Of a stretch of 64,000 bases of DNA, positions 44,848 through 56,997 are shown piece by piece. Every line of letters starts with the position of its first letter. Within the stretch, counting starts at the first letter, position 1. This stretch comes from Solanum dulcamara (lineage: Eukaryota; Streptophyta; Magnoliopsida; Solanales; Solanaceae): positions 37,875,286 through 37,939,285 of the forward strand of contig NC_077245.1 in NCBI RefSeq assembly GCF_947179165.1, given 5' to 3'. Below the pieces are notes generated by a model. It saw only the letters and a list, made by a program, of their open reading frames with translations. It did not search any database and was not told the DNA's origin. The position numbers and the translations under genes were made by a program.

Positions 44848-47800
44848 TGTTACACCCCGCACTCTTGAGCTCGGAACGTCTTCTTAAGTTCCTTAGACAC
44901 TATCATGTGAGCCGGATAAGCTACGACACTATCAAACAACTCTAAGGAAAGAAGATTGTGATACCTCGCGAGAAGGGAGGTTGGAGATAGAGTCATAAGA
45001 ATCCGGAAAGAGTTGGAGGCTAAGAAATGAGTCGTAGGACTCGATTTACCTACGTAAGACACTAATTTAAGAGTCTTATACACTTAAGTTGCTTAAGGAT
45101 ATATCAAGCTTACGTAGTACGGATTACATAAGCTCTTAAAGTGAGACGAAATTACGAACCCGCGACGAAAGGAAAAAGACGACGCGTGGCAGCCAATGGA
45201 AAAGCGACACATGGCAGCACCTCAATCAAGAAGGTGATGCACCCACTTAGGGTCAAGTAGGTGATGCAGCTGCTTGGGGGAGGTGGACCCCGCTGCCACG
45301 TGGCAGCCCCTAATTGGCAGCATGACACGGTGGCCAATCATGGCTTGACCGTGTCATCCTGAGGGGCTGACACGTGTCACCCCTTGGGACCACCTATATT
45401 AGTTGATATTTATCCAAAAATCTTCAGTTCATTAACATATTTCCAGCAGCAACGTGAGAAAACAGACCCTAAAGCTAAGGAGAGAAACTTGCGACGGCTT
45501 TGGGAGAAAAATAGGTAAGTCCCATTCTCATTCCGTAAATTAATTAATTAGCGTATACTACGATGATATGGAAGTATTAGTAGTACAAAATTAGGATTTG
45601 GTGCAGCAAAAATCGGACAGCAAGCTGCCACAATGATTCAGCACGTGAAAAAAAGTTCCGAGGCACGATTTCGGCGAGTTCTAGCCAATTTCGGGAAAGG
45701 TAAGTTCTTCCCCTCTAATTTGAAGTTTATGATGTTAAATTATGGTGTATTACACACCTTAGGAGCTGCTGGAAGTTGGGGAAAAGGTTTGAAAAGTTCG
45801 GCGTTCGAAATAAACGAATTTAGAATCGCTATAGTTAAGTTGTTGTCGAAATAAGGTGTTGTGCGCGTGGGGGCAGCTGCTGGTTGTGTTGTGGCGTATT
45901 GCAGGGTCTAAAATTTATCTAAATGAGGTGTGGGAGCTTCTGTTTGCAGCCACATGACCCTCCGCTTTGCAATTAAAGAATTCGCGAAAGAAAGATTAAA
46001 AACTCTAGTTTTGGTATCTTAGTTTCGAGTGAATTGTTGGGGGTTTATATTGTGTAATTTTGGTCGTAATATGTATATGTATGGGCTGCTGGTTGCATTT
46101 TTGGTTGGCTGAAGGTGCTAAGGACATGGTTGGGAATTCAAATAGGGCACATTATAGGGGAGGTGCTGCCCGATTTTCGTTAACATCCTAACTAGTTAAG
46201 GAACTAGCCGAGAAGGCGAGCGAAGGGATGAATGTTATGAATACTCGTGGGTAGTCAAAGTTGCTGAAAAGTCTAAGGTTGTTAATACTTGCATTACTTC
46301 TATGTTAAATAGGTTTCAAGGACAACGACGAGGACGTGATTAAGAGAAGTCCATACAAGGTATGTGAAGCTTTCCTTTGGCGTGTTTTTGGAATAGATAT
46401 GTAGAGCTATTCAACTTTTCTTTTGGCATGTCTTAGATATAGGCTATAAATGATATGTATATGATATTTGGGATTCAATCCATTCGTAAAGCCCTGAGTA
46501 TGAGTCGATACTCTCATTTACTTCTGGATATTAGAACTTCTGCAATAGCTGAGTCATTGCCTTTTTGTCTTCTATGTGATGAAAACTAGTACATGTAAAG
46601 CCTATTTCTTCTTTCCTTTGGAATGGCTTAACTTTAAGTGAAATGGTATATGATATAGGTTTAGAGGTAATTCCATTTATGAGCTCTGATTGTAACTCGT
46701 GACTTGTAGTCACTCCTGAACATCAAGAGTCTGAAAGTAGTCAAACTATTATTCTCGAGCCTGCTATATAATGAATAGTAAGTATAGGTACTAGCTCCTC
46801 TTTTTAGAGGCTCTGAAATGATAAATGCCGTCGATTGCATGAGTTGAGTCTTTGACTAGATAAATTGTGTTTCTGATTGCATAGACTATATTTCTGATTG
46901 CATAAATTATGTGGCATTATTTTGATGCATGTTTGTGATCCCTGAAGCCCCAACTGATATAAGCCCTAAGGACATCTAAAGGGATACTTCGGATAATTAC
47001 TCCCCCAGTCTTCAGGTGACGGTTCACTTGACTGTTTCATCGAGTCTTAGATAATGACTTAGTTGCATATGGTTTCTCACTACTCTACTCGTGCATACTG
47101 TAACCCATCCTTCCTCGAGTCCCATGATGGGCCGGGATATGTTATCGTGCACAGTGTTACTGCTTCTTTCACCACGTCCCAGGCCGGATGTGTATAGTTC
47201 CACGCACGAGGAGACGATGCCGTACGTGAGGTGTGATATATGTTATATGTTATGACGATACGATTATTCACCGAGTCCCGGGCCGGCAGTAATATGATAG
47301 TATATGTGGTGAAATAAGGAAGGAACACCGAGTCCCTCCTTAGAGGGTCGGGTACATATGTATATTATGATGGTACGCTATAGACGTACACCACTCCATT
47401 CACCGAGTCCCTCACTAAAGGGCCGGACACTTTATGTAAGCATGCATATGAGATTAAAGCAATACATTGTGACCCTTAGCCCTGTAGTGAACCAGGTATA
47501 ATATGATGATATACATGATAAGATGATACCGTATACGATGGTATGATACCGTATACGATGATATGATGAAATGAAATGCATTATGATACGATGATATGTG
47601 ATTATGAAGTAATAATGATGACACCGAGTTCACTAGAGGGCCGGGCACAGTATATGATGGTGTATAGGATCACGTGTCCTAAGGTGCAGGTACAATAATT
47701 TGTTAATTGTTATACTTATCCCCTGCATCCCTATTTCAGTTATGATCTCAGTTACGATGTGTTATGCTTTACATACTCAGTACATATATCGTACTGACCC

Positions 47801-48297
47801 CCCTTTTCTCGGGGGGGCTGCGTTTCATGCCCGCAGGTACAGATGTTTATTCTGGAGATCCATCAGCATAGGAGTTCCTCTCAGCTGTGTCGGAAGTGCT
47901 TCACTGTTCTGGAGCCTAAATTTTGATGTTGGTCACTTAATGTACATATTTGTACATTCAGGGGTACGGCGGGGGTCTTGTCCCGCCATATGTTGATGTT
48001 ACTATTCTTAGAGGTCTGTAGACATATGTATATGTGGGTTGTTTGTGAGTTAGTTTCGATGTTGCTTATTCGATATGTTGTGAATGTTTTATTTATAGCA
48101 GCCTTGTCGGCTCGCGTGCCCTTTCATGATATGAAACAAATGAAAGAGGCTACATGTACATGAAAAAGTTTTAAACTATTGGGGTTTTTGTATATAGTAT
48201 CACATCACACACGGTTCAACTTAAGTGTAGTTGATAAATACGCATGAGAGGGTCCAAGTCGAAACCCAGTTGCGGCCTACGGGGTTGGGTCGTGACA
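44848..48297 (+). mobile_element. Solo LTR 2, 3450 bp, inserted in the 5S-derived block, TSD CCATC
   Basis: Begins TGTTACACCCCGCACTC, ends GGGTTGGGTCGTGACA, flanked by CCATC at 44843-44847 and 48298-48302. The paralogous site in element A (34011-34112) is uninterrupted and confirms the breakpoints. No internal region, so it is a solo LTR. Strongly similar to solo LTR 1. It includes a sense core promoter (TTTACATA 47768-47775, hairpin 47798-47818) and a complete G-box/TATA/donor region. Confidence 0.97.
45297..45520 (+). promoter_or_regulatory. G-boxes, TATA-like box and splice donor in solo LTR 2
   Basis: CACGTG at 45297-45302 (in GCCACGTGGC) and 45371-45376 (in GACACGTGTC), TATATT at 45395-45400, and AG|GTAAGT at 45515-45520, 120 bp downstream. 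Further donors are GGTAAGTTC at 45700 and AAG|GTATGT at 46370. Confidence 0.5.
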
Positions 48298-48383
48298 CCA
48301 TCCTAGTGCTACTTTCGTCTAAGCACGCTTAATTTCGAAGTTTTGATGGAATCTGGTGCATTAGTGCGGGTATGATCTCATCC
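48298..48383 (-). pseudogene. 5S rRNA-derived block of B, 5' part
   Basis: Minus strand: CATACCCGCACTAATGCACC, then CCATCAAAACTTCG, then TTAAGCGTGCTTAG (box A), then AAGTAG (intermediate element) and GGATGG (start of box C). It keeps the unmutated GCGTGCTT of box A, whereas A has GCATGCTT. Together with 44828-44847 it gives about 100 bp of 5S-like sequence. Confidence 0.88.
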
Positions 48384-49260
48384 ATTCCTTATGGGGTTTC
48401 GTTTGAAGTTTAAGCGTTCCCATTTACATACGATAGCGTCAGTCGATTTTCTCTTACGCTTGTACTTCTCTTGTCCACTTCCACCTTTTTAGGGTGTACC
48501 CATGTCATCCTCTATTTATTTTCAGTTATTCACACGCGAATGATTCTATTCCCACATATTTAACTTGTTGCACCATATCTACATGTTCTGTTAAATCTTC
48601 CATACGTTAGGTTGCCTTTATAGGAAACCCTAGCACAACTGTAGAGTGCTTTAGTATTTGGAATATATCGTATAAAATCTCATCTGACAGTTGGTACTCG
48701 AGTCACATCCGTAATATAGCAGTGCATTCAAATCCATATTCCATTCATCCCAATCAGTAATTGGCTCGTGCCCATGATCGGTTCAAACTCTCCACTCAAG
48801 AGTACTTATACTTTGATGATCCGTGTTTTGAGCTTCATCATAACACTAGCCTGATTCCAGTGGATACCACTTATTCTTCTAATAACCTCATAATACAGCA
48901 GTTGTTCTGTAAATCGACATTTCCTCTCCTTGCAGGATCTCACTAATCTCCAAGGTGGAATCACGTATACGCAATACTTCCTCATGCCTCATGAGCTTTC
49001 ATTTTTGTCATGTGCTTAAGGCTCACTTCTAATCCTGCTTAAAACCATATCAACTTCGTTATAGTAGTGTCCTTATTTTATCACCTTTTTATCATACTAT
49101 ACCTTTTGTTCGTAACTATCTATTTTCCTTTTCGTTTGGTACTCATACTTAATTAATCACCTCTATCTTGAACGCCTATATTAGAACTTCTCTATTATTC
49201 CTCCAGCTCATATCCATTTTTGGTTGGGCGCAAGGAATTCCATATTACTCTTTATTTCCT
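48384..49260 (-). repeat. Internal non-coding segment of B, 5' side
   Basis: Closely matches A at 34113-34970 (for example AGTGCATTCAAA, GATTCCAGTGGATACCACTT). It ends at about 49260 in an abrupt switch to mid-LTR sequence, the deletion junction of B. Confidence 0.7.
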
Positions 49261-52081
49261 TGTACCCGTCCCATTAGGGGACTCGGTATTATCATCATAT
49301 CATCATATACCTTACCCGACCCTTTAAGGGACTTAGTGTTATAATCATAACATCATATACTGTACCCGTCCCATTAGGGGACTCGGTGTTATAATTATAG
49401 CATCATATACCGTACCCGGCCTATTAGGGGACTCGGTGTTATAATCATATCATCATATACCGTACCCAGCCCATTAGGGGACTCGGTGTTATAATCATAT
49501 CATCATATACCGTACTTGGCCCATTAGGGAACTCGGTGTCATAGTCATCATATATAGGTAGATCATTAACTGAGACTCATTAGGGTGATCATACTGAACT
49601 ATCGTTCGTGGATCAGGATAATAATTATCTCAGGTGCCCTTTGAGTGCCACTAGGGCTATATTAAGTGAAGTCTTAGGAATTATAGACATATTTTAGGGA
49701 ATCATAGACATCTGTCATCACAGAGTCCTTAGGACTAGGAGCTCTAAGTCCCACTATTAATCGACATATAGACGGTTCAGGGAGGGTAGCTCAAATATGA
49801 TGAGAGTTTTCCTGCCAAGGAGTGAATATGAGATGTATAGCGTATTCGGAGCTTAGGAATGGACTTACTCTAGAGCTCGTATCATGTATTATTTTCTTTA
49901 AGACATGTCAAAAGAAAGAAAGGGTATGCCTCACCTGTTTGTCCCTTCCTATCCCAAAGGAGTTTGAGAGAATAATTCACCTATCGTAGGCGTCCTAGTA
50001 TTCAGCAGTGGATAAGAATCAGGAGGTATGCTCGGGGCCTTATGAATAGAATTATCCCCACTTGCATACGCAGATATACATATTGCACTTCTATCAAGGA
50101 TATGCAAAGAGAAGGGAAGGATAGCCTTACATACTCATCACTTCCTAACATATGGAAGGCTTGAAAAGGCCTAGTTCAATTACTATAAGAGTGCTTTCAT
50201 CAAGAAGTAAATAAGGACCGTGAACTACACTTGGCATTTATGAGTAGATTTACCCTCAATCTCATATCATTCATTACTTAACTTGAAGACATGCCAAAAG
50301 AAGAAACAAGATAGGCTTTACATACTTATGCCAAAAACATGCCAAAAGAAAGCTTCACATACCTTGTCCGAGTTATTCCTTATCCTGTTCTCCTCGTCGT
50401 CCTTTGAACCTATCCAACATAAAAGTAATATGAATATCGACCCTTCTTAACTTTCCAGCATCTTAGGTTACACCTTAGTATTAATGGAATCTATTTCCTT
50501 AGTCGTTTCCTCGACTTGTTCTTTAGTTTGCTAAGGCGTTAACGAAAATTGGGCAGCACCTCCCCTATAATGTGCCCTATCCGAATTTTCGATTTGCTCC
50601 CTAAGACCTACAGCCAACCAACAACAACAACCTGCAGCAATTCACACCAACAATATACAATATAAACTCCAAATGACTCATTCAAAAAGATGATCAAATA
50701 GGGCGTCTAGTCTTTATTCTATAACGCCTTTCATTATACAAAACGAGGGATCGTGTGGCTGAAACTAGCAACATCCCCACCCCTTTTAGAATGCATTTAG
50801 GACCTGCAACAATACATTACACCCCTGCAGCAATAACTCACTCAAAATTATCAAAATGTGAATTATGGACAGCTTACTGTTTTACCTTGTCGCTTCGTTT
50901 CGAAGGGGTAATGGAGGGAAACAGATTTACGTCCTTCATGAAAGTTATATACATGTCTCTTAGGGTCACATACAATTTCGAATCACCCCTACATCAATTC
51001 TTTACAAAAAGATATGCCCAAAACACCACCAACAGTCCGTGTAAGATTTCCAAAACCAAAATCTGGGCAGTACCTCCTCTACACTTCATCACCTTTTTTC
51101 GAGAAGCTAAAAGCAAAACTGGATTTTAAAGTCTACATGAAAGTTATATACCTATAAAATACCTTTCCAAAACATATTTAATCACCCGAAACGAAGCTAT
51201 GTACAAGAAGTTATACAAATATTACTAACAACTGTCCCCTCCAAAAATGGGTTTGTTTACTAGTTTTTAACATTTTCCGTCTTTGTTCTTTCAACTTTCT
51301 CTCAAGTTCCAAACTGAAGAATTAATTCCGTAGACATCGTAAGATACATATATAAACCTCCAAGGGGTTGAGAAACATCATAGATAATTAATTCACGGAG
51401 GAAAATTGAAGAACTTACCTTAATTTTTCCAAAGCGTGGCTGCCTTTCTCCTTTTTCTTCTTCACGTTTTTCCTTCCAAGTTCTTGGATGATTTTGGATA
51501 AATGACTTGCTTTAAGAGTCATAAAACATAAATACATGGGCTTCTTTGGAGGTGACGCGTGTCATCCCCTTAGGGTGACACATGTCAGGCCATGATTGGC
51601 CAACATATCATGCTGCCAAATAGGGGCTGCCATATGGCAGTGGGGTCCACCCCCCAAGCAACTGCATTACCTACTTGACCCTAAGTAGGTGCATCACTTG
51701 CTTGCTTGAGGTGCTGCCATGTGTCGCTCCCCCATTGGCTGCCACGTGTCGTCTTTTCCCTTCCTCGCGGGTTCGTAATATCTTCTTATTTTAGGAGCCT
51801 ATGTAATCCATGCTATGTAAGCTTGGTATGTCCTTAAGAAACTCAAGTGTATATGACTTCTAAATTAGTAGCTTACGTAGGTAAATCGAGTCCTACGATT
51901 CATTACTTGGCCTCCAATTCCTTTCGGATTCTTATTACTCTATTTCGAACCTTCTGTACTATAGGGTATCATATTCTCCTTTCCTTGGAGTCATTTGATA
52001 GTGTCGTAGCTTATCCTGCTCACATGATAATATCTAAAGAACTTAAGAGACATTTCGAGCTCGAGAGTGTGGGGTGGAACA
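49261..52081 (-). repeat. 5' LTR of element B, 5'-truncated (2821 bp, right copy)
   Basis: Joins in at the LTR position equivalent to about 41005 of the left copy and ends GTGTGGGGTGGAACA. It includes the 50-bp tandem array at 49261-49550 (phase points at 49281, 49331, 49381, 49431, 49481, 49531). Core promoter lost. The stretch 49860-50740 is nearly identical to 41460-42350 of the left LTR. Confidence 0.92.
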
Positions 52082-52086
52082 ACTTG

Positions 52087-53369
52087 CCCTATCCGAACTT
52101 ATAATTTTAACCTCTAACCTTAGAAGACATATCAAAAATAACAAGAAGCATCCATACACCATCAAATCACTACTATATCACACAATACAAGTTCCACACA
52201 ACTCACCCAAAACTATGACGCCAAAGTAGGGTTTTAGCTCTTTATTTTGCAAAATCTTAACCATACGAAATGGAGTATTATGAGGCTGAAACCAGCGGCC
52301 TATAGACTCATATTTAACCATGTTCCATCCCTGAAAGATAGATAAACCACCTCCAAACACAACACCATGCTAACGACAACACTAGCCAAACTTTAACTTG
52401 CTAGAATAACGTCAAAACAGTCCCTACATGACCTGCAACATCCTTCAGCCGTAACGTTCATATTTTCACGTTTCCGACTAATATTTATACACCCAAAACA
52501 TGTTTAAACATTTTCCCAAATATGGGAGAAGGGAATCAAGTCATACCTTAGAAAGCGAGCTTCTGAAACTTGCCGAAAGTTGTAGGTTTACATCAAACCT
52601 CCTTGCCGCTCCAACTATCAAACTTTACGTTGTTAAGAACCTTCATTTAGTCAAAGAATACCTTAGATAAGTAATTTAAGGAGTGAAATTGAAGGCCTCA
52701 CCTTTCTGCCATGGCCGTTTCTCTCTTGTTCTTGTTCTCTTCAAGTTGCTCTCAATAGTTTTAAGTAACAAGCTGAAAATATGTCTAAGTACAAAGCAGA
52801 AAATAAGAACCCTTAGTCATGACTTAGGGTTTTATACCCTTCCTTTAAGATTGACATGTGGCAGTCCCTAGGGGTGATACGTTTCCAGCCCCTAGTGCGC
52901 CACCTCATGCCATGCACCCAATCCTTGGCTTTCACGTGGCAGCGTGGGGCCAACCCCAAGTAGGTGGGTCACCTACTTATCCCAAGTAGGTGCATCACCT
53001 ACTTGTCACCTACTTGCTTTTTTTCATATGTTTGGAACCTGGTTTTTTTCTCCTTTTCATAAGTTCATAGTCTCGTCTCACTTTAAGAATTTATATAACC
53101 TTAGCTACCTAAGCTCGACGTATAATCAAGTAGCTTAATTTTGTAAAATGTCCAAGTTGGTAGCTTATGCGAGTAAGTCGGGTTCCCCGACTTTTTACTT
53201 AGCCTCCAACTCCTTCCACATCCTTCCAAATCTATTTTCAATCATTTGGGACGACCTCATCCTCCCTTCCTTAGGTTTGTTTAGTTACATTATAACTAGT
53301 AAGGGTTACATGAAAATTTTTAAGAAGCTTAAGAACACGTCCCAAGGTACAAAAGTGCGTGGTATAACA
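52087..53369 (-). repeat. 3' LTR of element C, second part
   Basis: Resumes after the TSD of B with CCCTATCCGAAC and ends AAAGTGCGTGGTATAACA. It contains the TCACGTGGCAGCG G-box region near 52930 and CACCTACTTG repeats near 52968-53020. It is followed directly by a polypurine tract. Confidence 0.9.
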
Positions 53370-53385
53370 TCCTTCCCCTATTTAG
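53370..53385 (-). other. Polypurine tract, element C
   Basis: Plus strand TCCTTCCCCTATTTAG, purine-rich on the minus strand, adjoining the 3' LTR of C. Confidence 0.82.
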
Positions 53386-53470
53386 AATATTTGTCCTAGA
53401 ATGTTAACTTGTCTCATAGGGTTTTACAAGGATTTTGAGCATTCTCTATAACAGTTGCCATCCACTTTAT

Positions 53471-54250
53471 TTAGGAGTTTAGATTACCCTTGGATATAGG
53501 GAACAAGTACGAATATATTTTCTCTATCTCCTTTTTGACTTCCCAGGTCATCCCCTCTCTGGTTTTATTTTGCCACAATATCTTGACGGAAGTCACGTTC
53601 TTAGTTCGCAACCTTCTAATTTGCCGATCTAAGATATCAATAGATTGTTCCTCATAGGATAACTCTTCCATTTCGTCGAAATCATTTATGGGACATACTC
53701 TGGGTGGATCACTAGTATATTTGTGAAGCATCCGTATCTGACGGACTGGGTGTATAGATTCTCAATCAGGTGGTAAGTCCAACTTACAGGTTACTTTATC
53801 CCTCTTATGAGCAACTTAATAAGGTCTAATGTATTTTGGGCTAAGTTTCCTTTTATTTCCGAATCTTATTACTCCCTTCCTGGGTGACCACTTTAAGAAC
53901 ACCCAATCATCAATTTAAACTCTGAATGTCAACGTCGATTATCTGCATATCATTTCTGCCGAGTCTGAACTGTTAGTTAATAGCTTGCTCATTCATGTCT
54001 GGGCCTACTAGCTTAGTCTTTCTAACATCAACCCAGCTAATAGGGGCTTACACGTCCTATCCTATAAGTCTTGTACGGGGCCATTTGGATATTGGAGTGG
54101 TAGCTATTATTGTAGGCAACTTGATAAGTGGTAGATAATCGTCCCAACTACCTTCGAAGTCAACAATACCATCTCATGACATATCTTCTAGCGTTTAAGT
54201 AGTACGCTTAGCCTATTTATCAGTTTTGAGGGTGAAAGGTGGTACTAAGA
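53471..54250 (-). pseudogene. Integrase C-terminal half and chromodomain of element C
   Basis: Minus strand, best-preserved integrase among A-C. From 54250 downward: TDK-AKRTT-TLEDM (normally QTDGQAERT-TLEDML, catalytic Glu region decayed), VDFEGSWDDYLPL, AYNNSYHSNIQMAPY, GNKRKLSPKYIRPY-like module, CKLDLPPD, then the intact 86-codon frame 53731-53471 with MLHKYTSDPPRVCP, ELSYEEQSIDILDRQIRRLR and MTWEVKKEIEKIYSYLFP (chromodomain). Many stops in the integrase part. Confidence 0.85.
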
Positions 54251-56981
54251 CCTACCTGTGTTCCGGATCTCTTCTTGGGCTGATATCCAAATGCTATCTA
54301 TAAATTAAGCCCCTTTACTCAAGACAATAGCTGTGGAGACCTCATATATTACTCCTTAACTTCCTTAGAAGACTTTAACTGGTACTCTACCTTTTGGGTT
54401 TCTCCTCTTCTTTATTTTTCCAATCCTTAGGGTTGGCTACTGAGTAGCGCTGAAGTTTGTTCATACAGTGACCTTCATAGCCGCTTTGAGCTTTGTCTAT
54501 CATTAGCTGGCATAATTCTAAAGGAATTTGGCATATATGTTCGCCATCTTTCAGTAACCAGCTAGTTCTACTCCTCTTGGTTAAATCATTTTGCAATTTC
54601 CTTATCCCAGCTTGTAACACTCTAGATACTTTATCTCGTGTCATCCTTTCCCTTTACGAGAATATGAGAAGGTGCTCAACTTAACTTGAGAAATATCTTA
54701 GCGTCGTCTCTCTAAGTCTCATGTGTTACCTTGCCTTTTCCTGCCTTTTGCTACAATCGATATCGGGGTAGATCTTTGGTCCAACCGTGGCCATGTCATA
54801 CTTTGCCCTTAACACTAATTCCATTTGGGTAGTTTGGCTAAACCCATATTTGCATCTCTCATCTCCTATCATATGGGTTTTCTATTCCTTCGCCTTGGTT
54901 ATTTACCTATCACAACATCATTTGCGACCAACTTTATAACCAATATCTTGGATTTTGCTCTAGCACAGTATCGTTATCCCTCCTAGTATCTCTTGAGTTA
55001 TTTGATACCATTCTCTTGTCATTGTAGGCTTCTACAAAAGGACACTACCTCCAATACTATTCTGACTTCTTATCCAATCATTGCTGGCTTTCAGATCTCG
55101 CTAACTAATTTCGGCTAGGAATCTTACTAAAGTTTAAGCATCCATCTCAAATATGTTACCATATTAATGGCCTCCACCTTACCCTTGCAGTTGTCTTTTT
55201 TGCTTCCCCCCCCCCCCCTTTTAGAGGGTACTTATACCTTTATCCACTTATACCTTGCTCTATGTCTCTATGTCCAGTCTCAAATTTGTCCAATCTCTTT
55301 CCCCAACCTACTTAGTACTATATCATGTCCCCATCTTTCTATATATTTTATAACCCGATTGTCCACGTACGGAACCTTGGCTAAATCGTGAAGCGACGAG
55401 AACCTTTTCGTACATAATGTGATCTATCATCTATTACCTTGTACTTGAATAATGTGACCCATGAAATAACTCATCCAAGGCCACATTCTACTTATCTTTA
55501 TCAAAGGTTAATTCACAGTTGTAATCATTCCAATTTCAATTAGGAAACACTTGTATTCCAACGATGATTTTCCAAGGTTCTCTTGGAGTAGTAGCTTTAT
55601 CCCAACCTATATTCTTTGTTCCTTGGGGTGAATGTAGGGTGCACCATTTATTCCTTAAGTTGGTCGTCTTTGTCTTTTAAGGGTTCCACTATTTTTGAGG
55701 CGACATTATGTTCACGCATTATTCCTTTATACCTTATGCCCCTTGCCCTTACTGTGCACCCAATACAAGATTTTAACTTAGTCAACACATACCAAGTGCG
55801 CCTTACTAGCGGTCTTACCTTATTATTGTACCACACCTTTAAACTCATACTTACATATTTCCCTTTTGGTTCATACTCATATTTAGTTCATGACATCTAT
55901 CTAGGGTGCTTCTATTAGAATTTCCTTCCATAAATTCCATCTTCAATTAGTTTGTGAAGGGCTAATAAAGTCTTATCCTGAAGCATATTCCAATCACCAC
56001 CAGAAGGGAACTAGAATCTAATGACCATCACAGTGCTCCTTAGTGCTTGACTCACATGGTCTCCCTCCAGGCTTATTCTTGAGTCGTGAACAACTTATCT
56101 ATTTCTCCAACAATAGTTGAGGGTTCTGTACTTTCCAACAAGAATGAAACTCCATCATCGGGCATCTTGCCCCTCAACATGAGCTTTTCCTAAGGCAAAA
56201 TATGGCTGGAGATACCGTGGTCTAAACTTTACTGCTCAGATAGGCTTTTTCTGCGATAAAATTTCCCCCAAATAAAAAGGGTGCCCCTAACTGATGACAT
56301 AGAGAGTACCTCGTACAGCTTTAGTTCAACATAATAGGGGTACTCGGTATCAACTTCCCAGACACATTAAGAATCTATGTTTCATTCGCCTTTTTTCTGT
56401 TCTGGGAAAATTTTGGCAAAGTTTCCTCTATACTCCTTACAATTCTAAAATTTGCACGCAGAAAATACCAACAATGCCTCACAGGGCCAACATATATATA
56501 TATTCATATCATATTACAGCCACATAGGGCTTTCAATATCATCTCATATCGCAGCCACACAGGACTTTCAATATTAATAATAGTATGAAAATGATGGACT
56601 TACCTCGTGTGTCCAACTCAACCTGCATCTGTTACACTTTCTGGTCTACTTTTCTTTCAGTTTTCGACTTAACATTTCAATCGTATGTCAATCATTTGTC
56701 AATACCTTACCCAACAGATATATATTGTGCCTTTGCTTACCTGCGTGTTTTGTAACTTTCAATATCGTCAATTACTTCCTCCTATTGATGTCGTTCTTCT
56801 GCTAAAGTCCAAGGGTAGTATAAAGAGTTTTCCAATGACTCGGATCTAGAGCACGATCTTAGATATGAAAGAAAGGTAACATCCTAAATGTTCTGTAGCC
56901 TCCTATTATAGATGTGGCATGCAACACACTGATAAAGAAGACTCTACTAGACACAGTCTGTAGACATTCCAAGGACAAACT
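54251..56981 (-). repeat. Internal non-coding part and leader of element C
   Basis: No recognisable gag, protease or RT. An 85-codon minus frame at 54644-54387 (MTRDKVSRVLQAGIRKLQND) is homologous to a decayed stretch of A near 33480-33540, so it may descend from an unknown coding segment. A short frame with MPDDGVSFLLESTEPS lies near 56160. A run of 12 C occurs near 55207-55218. 56400-56600 matches A at 35780-35960, and the last 180 bp is the shared leader. The position where A and B carry the 5S block (about 55060-55100 here) has none. Confidence 0.6.
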
Positions 56982-56993
56982 GCTCTGATACTA
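56982..56993 (-). other. Primer-binding site, element C
   Basis: Minus strand TAGTATCAGAGC, one mismatch to TGGTATCAGAGC. Best preserved primer-binding site in the window. Confidence 0.88.
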
Positions 56994-56997
56994 CATC

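Larger units (their letters stand above)
40087..52081 (-). mobile_element. Element B: LTR retrotransposon nested in C, itself hit by a solo LTR
   Basis: Antisense. TSD ACTTG at 40082-40086 and 52082-52086; removing the element restores TATAACTTGCC, as in the other LTR of C at about 59181. Left (3') LTR 40087-43697, polypurine tract, chromodomain relic, 5S-derived block (split), internal part to about 49260, then a 5'-truncated right LTR to 52081. A deletion has removed the leader, the primer-binding site and the first 0.9 kb of the right LTR. The two LTR copies are very similar over long stretches, so B looks younger than C. Confidence 0.93.

Noticed and set aside
54387..54644. 85-codon minus frame in element C as a host gene
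   Set aside because: It lies within the retroelement interior and has a decayed homologous stretch in element A; kept only as an unknown coding-like segment.
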